Shown here in pieces: positions 33,982 through 45,400 of a DNA stretch of 64,000 bases; position 1 is the stretch's first letter; each line of letters opens with the position of its first letter. A model generated the notes under the pieces. The model saw only the letters and a list, made by a program, of their open reading frames with translations, had not been told where the DNA came from and did not search any database. This DNA is from Bursaphelenchus xylophilus (taxonomy: Eukaryota > Nematoda > Chromadorea > Rhabditida > Aphelenchoididae), in assembly GCA_904066235.2 (NCBI GenBank), contig CAJFCV020000004.1:10788001-10852000 (forward strand). Reading direction: 5' to 3'. A program made the position numbers and the translations under genes.

Positions 33982-36402
33982 ATGCTGGGATGGAATACGA
34001 TAGTAGCAGTGGTGTCGGTTTGGATGGTGGTGTGCGCGCAGACGGAACGCATCCAGTTCCCCATGAAGAAGCGGTTGTTCCTGTTGCCAAAGACAGTCTT
34101 CGGCCGCATGGAGCGACGAGTGGATGATGGGATGGTGGACCCGGTAAGGAATCCGTCTTTGCTTGTTTGGAAAGCAATCAATCCTCGAATACTCCTTATT
34201 TCTTGGTCTATCAGTCTGTCGGAAAAATAATGTGGATTCGGCATGCCTTGAAGTCGCTTTTTATCGCTTTGCGACGACTCGCAACGGCTAGGAATTTGTT
34301 GCGCGACTGCGAGGAGGAGAGAAATTTTCCTGCGACAAAACCATATTATTTTCCCGACAGACTGACATCGGTCTGTCGGGAAAATAATGTGGATTTGTTG
34401 TGCCTTGAATTGCCCATCATCGCAGCGACTAGCCACGGCTATAGCTTTGTTGAGCGACTGCGAGGAGGAGAGACATTTTCCAGCGACAAATCCAAATTAT
34501 TTTCCCGATAGACTGATGCTAGGTGGTTCAGGAAATCTTGACATGTTTTGGCACCGTGCGGTTGGCATCGCAAACCGTCTTTGCGTAACAAAAAATGGGC
34601 ACGGTGCAATTTAAAAAATGCACTGTGCAGTTTTATCGCGCGACATTGCGCTTTTCGAAGGGTTATTTTTTTCTTTTTGCACTGTGCTTTGTCGAGGCAG
34701 AACGTGAATTTTATCTTGTCGCTGTTTGGAGAGATGCGACAACTTTTTCGCGCTCTGCAGAAATATCAAAAAATGTCAAAACTTTTTGACCCACCCAGTA
34801 CCATCAGTCTGTCGGGAAAATAATGAGCACTCTGTCGCATCGAAAATCGCATCACCGCCGAGAAAATAAATTGTGTCGCGGCGAAATCAAGTTTCTTTTT
34901 ACTTCAGCGACGCTATCTGCACAGCGAAATTATGCTCATTATTTTCCCGACAGACTACTAATACTACGTCTTTTCGGCCACCTCATAATCTCTTTTTTTT
35001 GCCATCAACTCGTCTTACGGTCGACTCATCAAACAAATATAGCTACCATACTCTCTGTGACGACGTCTATAGCAAATTGAGTGACTAGGCTAGATTTGCC
35101 GGGGGGAAAGCCGATTAAATCTATTTTTAATTGAAATGTGTCCAAGACGATTTAATTGCTGAAGTCTTTGAACTGTCCTAATTAGCTTAGTAATCTTTGC
35201 AGCAAGTTATGTCGGCTCTCTGCAGTAGGCTAATGTAATAGTTTGTTAGAACGAAAGATTAGACTCCGACCGTGTTTTTAAACATGGATGTCTTAAATTT
35301 TTGTTTATGGATTTATCTTGCGACCCACATGTTTCATAAAAGCCCCCAAAACATCCGCTAATCCCCTAATCTCACCACATTAACCATTGTTTTCTGTTGA
35401 AGACCTTATATGCAATCACAAGACCCAAACTTTTCCACCGACCAAAACTAAAAAAACTTTTTTTAAGTTTTGGTTTGTAGACCAAGATTTTGACTACGAA
35501 ACAAAGGTTAGTTACCACGTAGTTTATGAGACTTCCGGCGACGTGGGTCTAAGAGTGCACGCCATAGACAGGACTAATCTGCGGGGAAATTACTTTTGCC
35601 AATTATTTTCGATTATCAATCAAGGGAAAGTTTAATTAGTCATAATCATCATATAAATAGCACAATGGCTTCCTGACAGTGCTATATTCAGCGTTCGGAT
35701 GAGCCCAATTTTCCCAGTATCATGTTTATAATCCTCTTATCAAGTGATATGTTTCAAATATATGTAGAGTGTGGTCCCTATGGATTCATTGTTATTGGAG
35801 TTGATTAATCAGTCTGTCGGGAAAATAATGAGCACACTGTCGCAGTGAAAATCGCTTTGTCGCTTAGAACATTTAAGTATGTTGTAGAAAAATCAATTTT
35901 TTTCCGACTTCAGCGACCCGATTGCTCATTATTTTCCCGACAGACTTCTATCTTTGTCTCCTCATCAATTTCACACTACAGTAATGCCCAAACTAACCAA
36001 ACCGCTTTTCAGGACATCGCGACACCCTCTTCACTGCCAACCCAACGTTTCAAGTCCCGTTCCGTCTCGCCGTTCCAGCGCGGAGAGTCGTTGCCGCAGG
36101 CGACTGCGGCCTGGCGACCCCCCACCCATTCCAAGTCCAAGTCGCAGCGCTCGCGCCAGTGCTACTTCACGCCCATCCAGTGCGTGCTGTACGTGCCCAG
36201 CGACCAGTACGAGCAGCTGGTGAAGGCGGTCCCGTTCCCGAACGGCGCCAGCTCCGAGTCCGACGAGGTGAACCCCACGCCCGACGTCAGCGAGGCGGAC
36301 TCGCGGAAGCGCCAGAACAACCGCGACATGCTGCAGAAGTGGCGCCGCACCGAGGTGACGCCCCTCCTCCGGGGCTATTGGCGTCGCAGCGTCGGCACGT
36401 AA
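33982..36402 (+). CDS. Allatostatin-C-like neuropeptide precursor, two exons
   Basis: Exon 1 is 33982-34143 and exon 2 is 36013-36402; the phase-0 junction joins donor gtaagg to acceptor ttttcag. The product is 183 residues. Residues 1-20 form a signal peptide (charge-free start, hydrophobic VAVVSVWMVVCA). Basic processing sites follow (KKR at 29-31, RR at 45-46). Exon 2 carries RQCYFTPIQC, with Cys104 and Cys111 bracketing six residues; this closely resembles the disulfide ring of insect allatostatin C (RQCYFNPISC), a somatostatin-like GPCR ligand. Unlike insect precursors, the core is not at the C terminus: about 72 acidic then basic residues follow, with no dibasic pair right after the ring, so the mature C terminus is unclear. 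The upstream ORF is open to 33745, but starting at 33982 puts the signal peptide at the N terminus, and tgcttgcag/g at 33959 is a likely trans-splice acceptor. The 1869-bp intron holds four family A elements. The peptide assignment is firm; the orthologue name is not. Confidence 0.82.
34212..34364. mobile_element. Family A, A2, in neuropeptide intron
   Basis: Complete, 68 bases after the donor. Confidence 0.8.
34371..34515. mobile_element. Family A, A2, in neuropeptide intron
   Basis: Direct tandem neighbour of the preceding copy, same orientation, sharing gcgactgcgaggaggagaga. Confidence 0.8.
34522..34797. mobile_element. TIR element GGTGGkTC..CTTGACATGTTTT, in neuropeptide intron
   Basis: Left ggtggttcaggaaatcttga and right aaaactttttgacccacc are imperfect inverted ends. 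The interior has gcactgtgcagtttt motifs. Related to 41,312-41,962. Confidence 0.55.
34805..34957. mobile_element. Family A, A1, in neuropeptide intron
   Basis: Complete, eight bases after the previous element. Confidence 0.8.
35810..35945. mobile_element. Family A, A1, in neuropeptide intron
   Basis: Complete; its right end is 67 bases before the exon 2 acceptor. Confidence 0.8.
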
Positions 36403-36482
36403 GGCGTCCCGGAACGCGGAGCGAAGGAGCCCGAGAAGCAGTCGTCTGCAAACTGTATAATATAATGTTTCTTGGTTCTCAC

Positions 36483-36523
36483 AATAAATTATGATATGTG
36501 TATGAGCCAGGATTGTGAATAAA
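36483..36523 (+). terminator. Poly(A) signals of the neuropeptide gene
   Basis: Two canonical AATAAA hexamers, at 36483-36488 and 36518-36523, lie 81 and 116 bases after the stop codon of the allatostatin-C-like gene. Confidence 0.7.
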
Positions 36524-36644
36524 GAACCGAACACGGCACACCGAAGGGTATTCGCTTAGAAGGGTAGAGCGTGTAAGAAGCGCAACTTTTGGCCTCGGGA
36601 TTCTGTTCGGTCAACGGCTAGTGCTAGGCTTTGACCAAGAGTTT

Positions 36645-36930
36645 GTTGCCAGGGAGGTACCCCAAGTACGACGCTCAGATTTTCGTTAAATTTTGTGCAC
36701 GATTCGGACATAGGTGGTATATATATTACAGAAAATTTTGCCTCGCGCGTTGCAGCCGGAACCGAGATACGGTCGAAAAGTCGGCAAACGCGGTGAGCGG
36801 GCACAGAGAAGGACACTGTTTGCCGTATCTTTGCCAGTTTTACGTGGGAAAAATTGATTGTAATGGAAACATTGTCTCTAAACACGAAAAAATCATTATA
36901 AACGAGTGTCCATTTTTTCCACAGTAGCTT
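36645..36930. repeat. Family C, half copy
   Basis: Starts cccaagtacgacgctcagat, through gtgagcgggcacagagaagg to the tggaaacattgtct block. Confidence 0.65.
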
Positions 36931-37055
36931 CAGGGAAGTCAGAAGTTCGACAAGCCGTTAAAGCTCGATTCAAAGGAAGAGCTGTACGGGCCATTTCACA
37001 AAAGTCCGACCCATCTCCAGCACGTTTTCTACGAAAATAATGCGAGCCAAGTCTA

Positions 37056-37387
37056 CAAGGTCTTACAAAAAAAGTGAAGGAAAATCGGAGGCTATAACTT
37101 TCGACTCTATCAAAAACCCTAAAAAATTCAACAGTTCTCGACGATTATCAACCGAAAAAATCCGAAATATCTCGATCATTTTCAACCGATAAACACTGGT
37201 TTTCGGGGAAGGAATGCCCCTACTTCAGAAGGTCATAGCGACCTTAGTTTGCATCTTAAAATTTTGTTATTTCATGGACAAAAATTAATGTAGCTTAGAA
37301 ATACATATTCCAAATACGAAGTCTCTGCGCCGCCTTTGCCGGAAGTTATGGCCTCCGACTTTCCTTCACGTTTTTTGTAAGACCCTG
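37056..37387. mobile_element. TA MITE with TIR CAGGGTCTTAC
   Basis: Left caaggtcttacaaaaaaagt, right gttttttgtaagaccctg, extending over gaagg..tcggaggc-ataact; flanked by TA; 332 bp. Confidence 0.7.
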
Positions 37388-37878
37388 TATTTAAGGTTCG
37401 TACGGTCAAAATTAAGGCTTGCAAAAGGGTCAACCGTAATAAAAATAGCTGCCACCTACTCCTACGTATATCCGGGGAGAAATTTTCCAGCCTCTCCCAT
37501 TGACGTACCTTCAGAATGCGGCGTTTTGTAAACAGGCTGAAACTATTTCCAGTGATCACACAATGCATGCCGTAAACATTTTCATTACACCTGATACGGC
37601 CGGGTTGGATTACAGATGAAAGATTAAACAGCACCTGTACCCTAATTTAAACCGTACAGAGCTTTCATAATAATATAAATTACCTCAACGTTTTGTAGTA
37701 TAATATATATAAAAATGTGTTGTAAACATGGCTGTTTTTACACTCGAAATTTCTCGGAATTCGACCCGAAAAGCTATGCGGTCGACCCGGTGGGGTTGCA
37801 TGCGGTTTCGGGTAATTTTAAAATAAATTCCTGGACACCTGTCTCTCGGAATATGTTTTTATACAATAATACATGCGT

Positions 37879-38028
37879 CAGACTGTCGGGAAAATAATGC
37901 GCAATGTTGCTGCGCCGAAGGCGTCTCTGAATTGAAAAGCAATTTGATTTTGCCGCGATACAATTAATTTTCTCGACGGCGGTGCGATTTTCGAAGCGAT
38001 AGAATGCTCATTACTTTCCCGACGGACT
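37879..38028. mobile_element. Family A, A1
   Basis: Left TIR shortened (cagactgtcgggaaaataat), right ttactttcccgacggact. Confidence 0.7.
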
Positions 38029-38144
38029 AATAGTGATATACCTTGATTTTCGTACCATTTTTGTACAATTCATACCACAATTGACAGGAAAGGAACGGGT
38101 CAGATAACGAGTATACATAAATAAATTAGTTGTTTCTATTTATA

Positions 38145-38560
38145 TGTTTACAAGGGAGGTGTCCCAATTACGATGCTCAGATGGTTTTTTTAATTTTGCC
38201 CACGCATTGGGCACGGACCACCTAGCAATTTCAGAAAATTTTAGTTCGCTTACAAAGGCCGCCAAGCCGTTGAACGATCTTTGTTGAGAACGTAGGCGAA
38301 GTGTGGAGAGCGGTCGGAGGGGAAAACACTCCTTGACCGTATATTTGCGAGTCTTGTGAGAAAAAAATTGATTTTTTGTGGAAACATTACCCTCTATGGT
38401 AGAAGTAGGCATGAAACTTTTTGTTCCAAAACTCGCAAAAAAATTTCGCATATTGGCAAAATTTGACCTCTCTTCCTGGTCTCTGCGAATTCTGATCCAG
38501 CGGCAAAGATCGTTCGGTATTGGGTGCAATTCCCCGAAACTTTTAGCTTTTTTATTTTGC
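38145..38560. repeat. Family C copy
   Basis: From gtgtcccaattacgatgctc, through gagcggtcggaggggaaaac and ttttgtggaaacattaccct; right terminus degenerate. Confidence 0.65.
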
Positions 38561-38997
38561 CATATGCGGTTGAAATTAAGCTGACACTTTTCATGGATAA
38601 ACCTGCAAAAAGCTACAGAACCTTCGACAACTTCCTACTAGTCGTTCCAGAACATGCGTTGTTTTTTTTCGGCCTTTTTTTGCACCGTACAGTGCAAGCT
38701 TTCCAGATGAATAACATCGCTATAGCGCCCAAACCGACTCCGTTGAGAAAAGCTTGTGTCGCAGCGACATTGGACTTGCAAAACTTCAAACACACGCCGC
38801 AAAAAGGGTTTTTTGTGCACGGCAACAAAAAATCCACGCATTTTCTGGAACGACTAGAACCAAAGTCATCGTTGTTCCTGACAACTTGTGAGATCTAGGA
38901 ATCAACGTCGCGAATAACTTGAAAAAAATGCTTTGGCTTGCGCTAAGGTTTATCAAAGCTTGAGCGTGCAGTCTACGCAGCAGCGGAATTTGGGTAT

Positions 38998-39150
38998 CAG
39001 TCTGTCGGGAAAATAATGAGCACTCTGTCGCATCGAAAATCGCATCGCCGCCGAGGAAATGAATTGTGTCGCGGCAAAATCAAATTGCTTTTCACTTCAG
39101 GGACGCGATTGGCGCAGCGATATTGAGCTCATTATTTTTCCGACGCACTG
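38998..39150. mobile_element. Family A, A1
   Basis: Close to the family consensus; right TIR ttccgacgcactg. Confidence 0.85.
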
Positions 39151-39325
39151 ATATAACATACGACTTCGGAAGGTCCTAACTGTAAATTAGGTTTAAAAAG
39201 ATTGCCAAGACCTCAGTTAACTTTTTGTGCTCTTGTAGTTCATTTTATTGAGGCTCCACTCTTGTAATTCATTTTATAGAGGTCCCACCATTAGATCAAG
39301 TCAAAAAATTCCCTTCCCCCAATCT

Positions 39326-39670
39326 TCAATAACAATTTATTTGCATTACAACAAAGTGATGATTGCTAGGCTTATTGTACATGGTGAACGCAGCCGGCCG
39401 CCGCCGCGGACCGGCTGAACCCGTCAATTTGATACTCATTTGTTTGTGCACCGTGGGAGTTGAGTATGTGTAGTTTGTCACTGGTTTTTCAGAATCTTCC
39501 CTGCAACAGAAATTCATTATGGCCCCCGAAATAGCCTCCACATGGCGGATTAGGGCGCACTGCAAACAAAAGTGTATGTAAGGCAACACAAACACGGTGA
39601 TGTAAATGAAAGGGCGAGGAGTGTCCGGAATTAACATTTCCGCTGGACTTCGAATGTCAACACAAAACAT
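39326..39670 (-). CDS. Possible membrane-protein ORF or last exon, 114 codons
   Basis: An open frame from ATG at 39670 to TGA. It has one hydrophobic stretch (FIYITVFVLPYIHFCLQC) followed by a basic, Ser/Thr-rich tail with GSAGPRRRPAAF. The DNA is more GC-balanced and complex than the surrounding repeats. Two acceptor-like sites (tttgtttgcag and tttctgttgcag) lie inside, so it may be the end of a spliced gene, with only the tail after residue 55 coding. An AATAAA overlaps the last codons, and a plus-strand frame is also partly open, so the frame choice is uncertain. No family recognised. Confidence 0.3.
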   Translation of the reverse strand: MFCVDIRSPAEMLIPDTPRPFIYITVFVLPYIHFCLQCALIRHVEAISGAIMNFCCREDSEKPVTNYTYSTPTVHKQMSIKLTGSAGPRRRPAAFTMYNKPSNHHFVVMQINCY

Positions 39671-40523
39671 ATGGTGTTGTTTGCAAGGAAATTGAAATCT
39701 TTTTAGAGGCAGTTTGATCGGTTACTCTTGAAAACGAGTTGATCTCTTCAAGCTGCTTGTAGGGTATGTTAGTAAAGCGCTTTTTCAATTACACAGGGCA
39801 AAAGGTAACACGTGGAAATTGCGATTCAAAAATAGCTATGTTGGCTAGAAATAGAAGCCATCTTTCCTTCAATAAATATATTTAAAGGTGGACAGATCTA
39901 TTTTTTTAGTACAAACGTGACAAATGGAAACCTGTCTTGGCAAGCCAGAAAGTTCTTTCGCAGCAACATCATTTTTTTGGAAGCCAATTCTAAATATTTC
40001 AATTATTTCACAGAGACTTGTCTAAAAATAAAAATTTCGAAATTTTAATATCATTTTCTGCAAAATTTTTTTTCCTTGGTCTTCTTAAGTTCAAGGACCA
40101 CATACATGTACTACGTGGTCCCTTCGCAAGGTCACTGTTACGATTTTTGGCGGTGGCACTGCGCAGAAAACGCCAGGATGTAAGCGACAGCCCAAAAAAG
40201 CCTGTTGCACAGTGCAAAAAGCAAAAGATGGCACAGTGCAAAGAAAACTTATGTCTTCGCGCAGGGCATTTTGCAAAAATCACTCCAGCGACTTTAAGCA
40301 CGGACTATTAGCATTTTCATAAAGTGCATGGACTCTTCGACCAAGTCAAAAGAACAAAAGTCAACTGCATAGTGCATTCGATTTTTCAAACAAAATCGTT
40401 GCGGCACAACCTTGTTTCCATTGCGCCGCCACAAAATTTGAGACAATTGCACCGTGAAGAAATGTTTTGAACAGGATCTCGTCGCGTCAAGACAACGAAA
40501 CACATTTTTTTTATATTTTTTAT

Positions 40524-40676
40524 CGGTCTGTCGGAAAAATAACGGCGGATCGTCGCAGCAAAATGTCTCGCCTCGCCGCTATCGCGCACCAAATACCCAG
40601 CCGCGGCTTGCAGTCGCAAAGCGATGATGGGCGATTCCGAGGCGCGACGATCCGCCGTTATTTTCCCGACAGACTG
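40524..40676. mobile_element. Family A, A3
   Basis: Very similar to 30501-30653, apart from scattered substitutions, so a recent relative. Confidence 0.85.
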
Positions 40677-41153
40677 ATATATTTTTTAATCCAGGCACTC
40701 ATGAAAATACCAATAGCAACCATTAGACTTTACACTTTGACCCGTTGAAATTCGATAAACACTGAACTCAAACATGGTCTCTAACTTCAATTTACCCGAG
40801 AATTTTCCAATGATTTCCGTAAAAACAAAAGTTTCTATTTTCATACAAAACATACCCCTGCACGGCCTTTTTGCGTAAATTCAAGGTTATACCACCCGTT
40901 ACGAGTTTCTAATCAAATAATCTACGTCCACAACAACCCACGAAAAGGGGTTATTTTGCTACGTAAACTTAGATCGGTGCGTGAAAAGTGCGGCCGGAAG
41001 TCGGGCTTGGCCACGAAAAGAAGTGGGAAAAAATTGCAAAAAAATAGTGGACAGACTTTTTTGCAAAACGAGTTTGATTAAGCCAAACAAGAGCGTTTTG
41101 TTTACTGTTAACACCGTGAAAAAAAGCGAAGAAACTGAGAGTTGTTATACTAT

Positions 41154-41308
41154 CTGTCTGTCGGGAAAATAACGTGGATTTGTCGGGCCTTGGAATCGCC
41201 CGTCATCGCTTTGCGATGACTAGCCGCAGCTGGAGACTTGGTGGTCAACTGCGAGGAGGCGACAATTTTTTTACCGCGACGAATCCATATTATTTTCCCG
41301 ACAGACTG
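41154..41308. mobile_element. Family A, A2
   Basis: Inner stem acgtggatttgtcg/cgacgaatccatat; right TIR complete. Confidence 0.8.
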
Positions 41309-41429
41309 ATAGGTGGGTCGAAAAGCCTTGACATGTTTTAGGCGCCGCGAAGTGTCTTTGCGCGTTTAAAATCGGCACGGTGAGAATGAAAAACGCACCG
41401 CACGTCAATGTGAGACAAGCTAAAACAGT

Positions 41430-41640
41430 CCGGTGAATGGGTTGGCAATTTGCCAAAAAAAGACGCGAAAAAACGTTTTGTCGGGGAAGAAATGAGGAAT
41501 TTTTGGGGCGAGAGAGTACGCTTTTGCGTGTCTTTTTTCTCTCTTTCTCTGCGAAATCAAGACGAAGTGTAAAAAACCGATAGCGAAGAGTCTATTCAGG
41601 TCACCGGACCCCTCAGTTTGACGTGCACCGTGCAGTTTCG
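41430..41640. repeat. Dispersed block X, copy 1
   Basis: Shares ttttggggcgagagagtacg, ctgcgaaatcaagacgaagt and gtcaccg..c..cagtttgacgtgca with 44240-44455. Confidence 0.75.
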
Positions 41641-41695
41641 TCCCGCCACATAAATGGCGACTGCACTTTTCGGAGGGGGCCCTGTGCATTTTATC

Positions 41696-41843
41696 AGTCT
41701 GTCGGGAATATAATGGGCCTCTGTCCCATCGAAAATCGCATCGCTGCAAGAATGAATTGTGTCGCGGGCAAATTGAATTTTTTTTCGCTTCAACTGATCA
41801 ATCGGCGCACCGACATTGCGCTCATTATTTTCCCGACAGACTG
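41696..41843. mobile_element. Family A, A1
   Basis: Nested inside the 41312 element. Left TIR cagtctgtcgggaatataat. Confidence 0.8.
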
Positions 41844-42403
41844 ATATATTATAATTCACAGTGCTCTCCGACAGCGCTCAATGCAAAACGAATCCTCAGC
41901 CGTTCGGAGGGAGGCGACAACTCTCCGCATCGTGCAGACATGTCAAAACTTTTCGACCCACCTTGTCTTGGAAAATTGATTTCGTTGCAAACGGATTAGC
42001 GAATGAAGTGGGTAAATGATTTGTGTTGTAACAATGCATTGCCAAACAATTTTCTCCGAAAAGATGTAAAAACTATTTTTCAGTTTTTTGGTCATCCAAA
42101 ACACGTGTTTGGCATCACATTGTAGCCAAGTTGTTTAGTAATAGTGCAGTTACAATATTGAAGAAAATAAAGTGAGTGACAAAACAGCAACCAAAGCGTA
42201 AAAAATGCCGAACAGTGCAATGCAAACGAAAGGATAAAACATACAAAAAAGAAAGCAAAAATCCGCAGTAGTCTTTGGAAACAAAGCTGCATACTGTAAC
42301 ACCGTACGCTGAAAAGGAAATTGCCTTTGGCACTGCAATTTCCAAAGGCCCTGCGTCAAAAAATTACAACTCAGGGAACAGAAAGTGAAGCTCAATCCAA
42401 CGA

Positions 42404-45400
42404 TTATTTTCTGCCTTTACCATGCCAGTAGAGGTAGTAGCTCCAGTAGACCAGATGAAACATGAGATAGGACAAAGGGAACACCCATCGACTCCACTCG
42501 TCGATCTTCTTGGCTTGCATCCGACCGAACTCTTTTCGACTGGCTCTGAAAACAGGTTGAGATAGGCATGAAACTTTTGATGACAAAATTCGCAAAAAAT
42601 GTGAAATTTTTCCCAACTTTCGACCTGAAAACCTCAGTTTTTTATGCATAGCGCGATCCAAGCGTTTTGAATATGTCTTGGAAGAAATTAGTCTAAATTT
42701 GGGCCCAGTTTCATAAAAATCTGAGCGTCGCACTTGGGGTACTTTCAGTGTAAGATTGCTCAATTGTAAGCCTATATTTACGAAGTTTACGATTGCTCAA
42801 CTGTAAGCCTATATTTACCAAACAAAGAACGTAAACTTCGTAAATTTTTGAGCAATTCCCCAAACAGTTTTTTTATAAATTTAAAGCCTTGCAAGTTTCT
42901 GAAATTTCGGCACAAAGTACGAAGAGAAACCATGCTTTTCTCCGTTCTTTACTCGAGAAAATGTTTTGTAACTGCTTGTCCTGAAAATGTCATCACTTTT
43001 GCTGTTTGTATGTACAATAATAACAACGCTGAAAGTTTGGAAGATGATGACGCTAATCTGTGAATTTTACAAGAGGCTTTCGGGAACAAAGTGCAAATGA
43101 AAATGTTTTTGTGGTTTAGGGTGGTAAAAGGATGATATCACTGATACATTAGGAGGAGTTTTTTTAGCTCGAGAATCAGTCTGTCGGGAAAATAATGAAC
43201 AATCTGTCGCATAAAAAATCGCATCGTCATCGAAAAAATGAGTAGCGTCGCGGCAAAATCAAACTTCTTTTCACTTCAGCGACGCAATTGGCGCAGCAAC
43301 GTTGTGCTCATTATTTTTCCGACAGACTGATCTTTACCCTTTTTTTCTCCTTCGCCTCCCTTTTCCGTTGCCCTTTTGCAACGCGTCAGGTCCTGGAAAT
43401 GCCAAGTTCTACAACATTATTAATAAACAAGGGATAAAAAGGAAATTTGGGAGCTAAAATTAGCAAATTCCACAAGCAAGTGGCGCAGCGATATTGTGCT
43501 CACTATTTTTCCGACAGACTGAGAGTAAACTCAGAGCTGTAGAGTATTCTACTTGCTCAAAAAAACTTACTTGCTCTTCTGCAACTGCCTAATAACATGC
43601 GTCCATTTCAGCGTCCCGCTGACCGTCGACTTGGCCGGCGACGTGTTCGTATTCTCGTTGAAGCCCTGATCCACATTCGAATCCCTCATTCCTTCGCCAT
43701 TTCCCCAATGCGTGGGCCGGGTGTTCGACTCCATGAGGCCGTCGCAGCTCAGCTCCGGCCTCGACCAATTCGCCAGCCGCTCCGCCTCCCGCTCGCGCCA
43801 TTGATGGTCGTATTCCGGAGGCTGTTGCGAGATGATCGACTGGACTTGACCGTTGGACTGAAAGATTTAATCGAAACTTTGGCGGAGGTGTATTTTAAAC
43901 CCACCTGAGTGAGCACTCGACCTCTGTGCCGTCGCAACGAAGTCCACGACGCCACCGATTGATCGTCGGCTTGATTCGGCGGAGTCGTCGTCCAGTAGTG
44001 TCGTATTCGCGGGTCGTCACTGTGCCTCTGTCGCATTGGAATCGTGTCGTGCGGTGGGATTCCTCCGTTCAGTTCTTGAGGCTGGAAACAGTGGATTCAG
44101 AAGAGCTCGAAAGATTTTTTTCTACGAAAATTGACAACCTTCGACATCTACCCCCATTTCTCGGCAAATGCCTATGTGTTATATAGTATGTATAGTGGCG
44201 GACCCGATCCAGTGGCAAAAGATCTGTACAAGTAAAAAAACTCCGATTTCAACAACGGTGAATCGATTGGCAGCTCGCCAAAAAAGACGCAAAAAAACTT
44301 TATATCGGGGAAGAAATGGGGAATTTTTGGGGCGAGAGAGTACGTTTCTGCGCGTCTTTTCTCTGTCTTCTCTGTGAAATCAAGACGAAGTGTAAAAAAC
44401 AAATAGCGAAGGGTCTATTCCGGTCACCGAACTACACAGTTTGATGTGCAAGGAGGCATTTTGCCGCATTTTTGATACTTCCCCAATAAAAAATTCTGAG
44501 GCGGAACGACCGAGCTTCGAGGATTTTCCCACGAGGAACGATCTGCATTTATTCAAATTTGATTGTACTTTCCTACGTGGGGCTTCCCTATAAAAGGCCT
44601 CCTTTCCACTGAATAAATCACTTGACTCTTGAGCTCTCGTCTTGTATCGTTACTGGGTTGCCGGGCCTTTCGACAAAAATGCTACGTTTTTTGCTACTGA
44701 ATCAAGTCCGCCACTGTAAATGTGTCGGGAAATTAAGCCGCTGAGCCCGCTGCGACACAATTAATTTTCTCTGCGGCGATGCGATTTTCGTTGCGACAGA
44801 GTGCTCATTATTTTCCCGACAGACTTTTCCTCAACCTACATCAATAAGATTCTTTTGATCCGTATACGTCCTGAATATCCGTCCGACCAGACTTCTCGCC
44901 TTCGAGCCCAAGTCCTTGGCATTCGCAATGCTATGGTGCTTTTGCGGCAGGCTCTTCTGGTTCTCCTGCTCCATGTTGGCGCAGGCACGGGCTGCAATTT
45001 TTTCTATTGCTGAAAAAGACGTCGATAATTACTCCATAGTCGTATATATCACAACACTGTAGTATATATCACAACAATATGAACAGGAAAACGACAGGAA
45101 GAGAGGGCACCACAGCGGCGGCACAACACCGACTCAACGCCTTACAACCGATGTAAAAATGTAAAATCCTCGCCATACCTTGGTTATACAGACCGCACAG
45201 CGCATATAACGGCACGTTGGAAAGTTAAAAATAGTGGGGTTAATGAGTGGAAAGGGTTGTTAAAAAACCGAGAAAATCCCACCCGACACAACGACTGCCG
45301 CTTACCTTTGCGTTGAGTGTAGTTGGTCACAACGAATTCGATCATAACGCCAAAGACGAAACTGAAATCGTAAAGAAATTTGAAGATGGGGGTTTTGAAC

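Larger units (their letters stand above)
41312..41962. mobile_element. GGTGGGTCGAAAAG TIR element containing two insertions
   Basis: Left ggtgggtcgaaaagccttga, right tgtcaaaacttttcgacccacc. Inside are a family A copy (41696-41843) and a dispersed 200-bp block. Confidence 0.65.
44193..44716. mobile_element. Family B element with two nested insertions, in channel intron 10
   Basis: Left end ggcggacccgatccagtggc, right end atcaagtccgccactg, interrupted by block X (44240-44455) and by an LTR-like insertion (about 44498-44680). Confidence 0.65.

Noticed and set aside
36031..36534. 167-codon minus-strand ORF over neuropeptide exon 2
   Set aside because: Shadow of the GC-rich plus-strand exon, which has the signal peptide, splice site and recognised core.
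43597..43908. Plus-strand Arg/Pro-rich ORF
   Set aside because: Antisense shadow of channel exons 11 and 12, which are phase-consistent on the minus strand.
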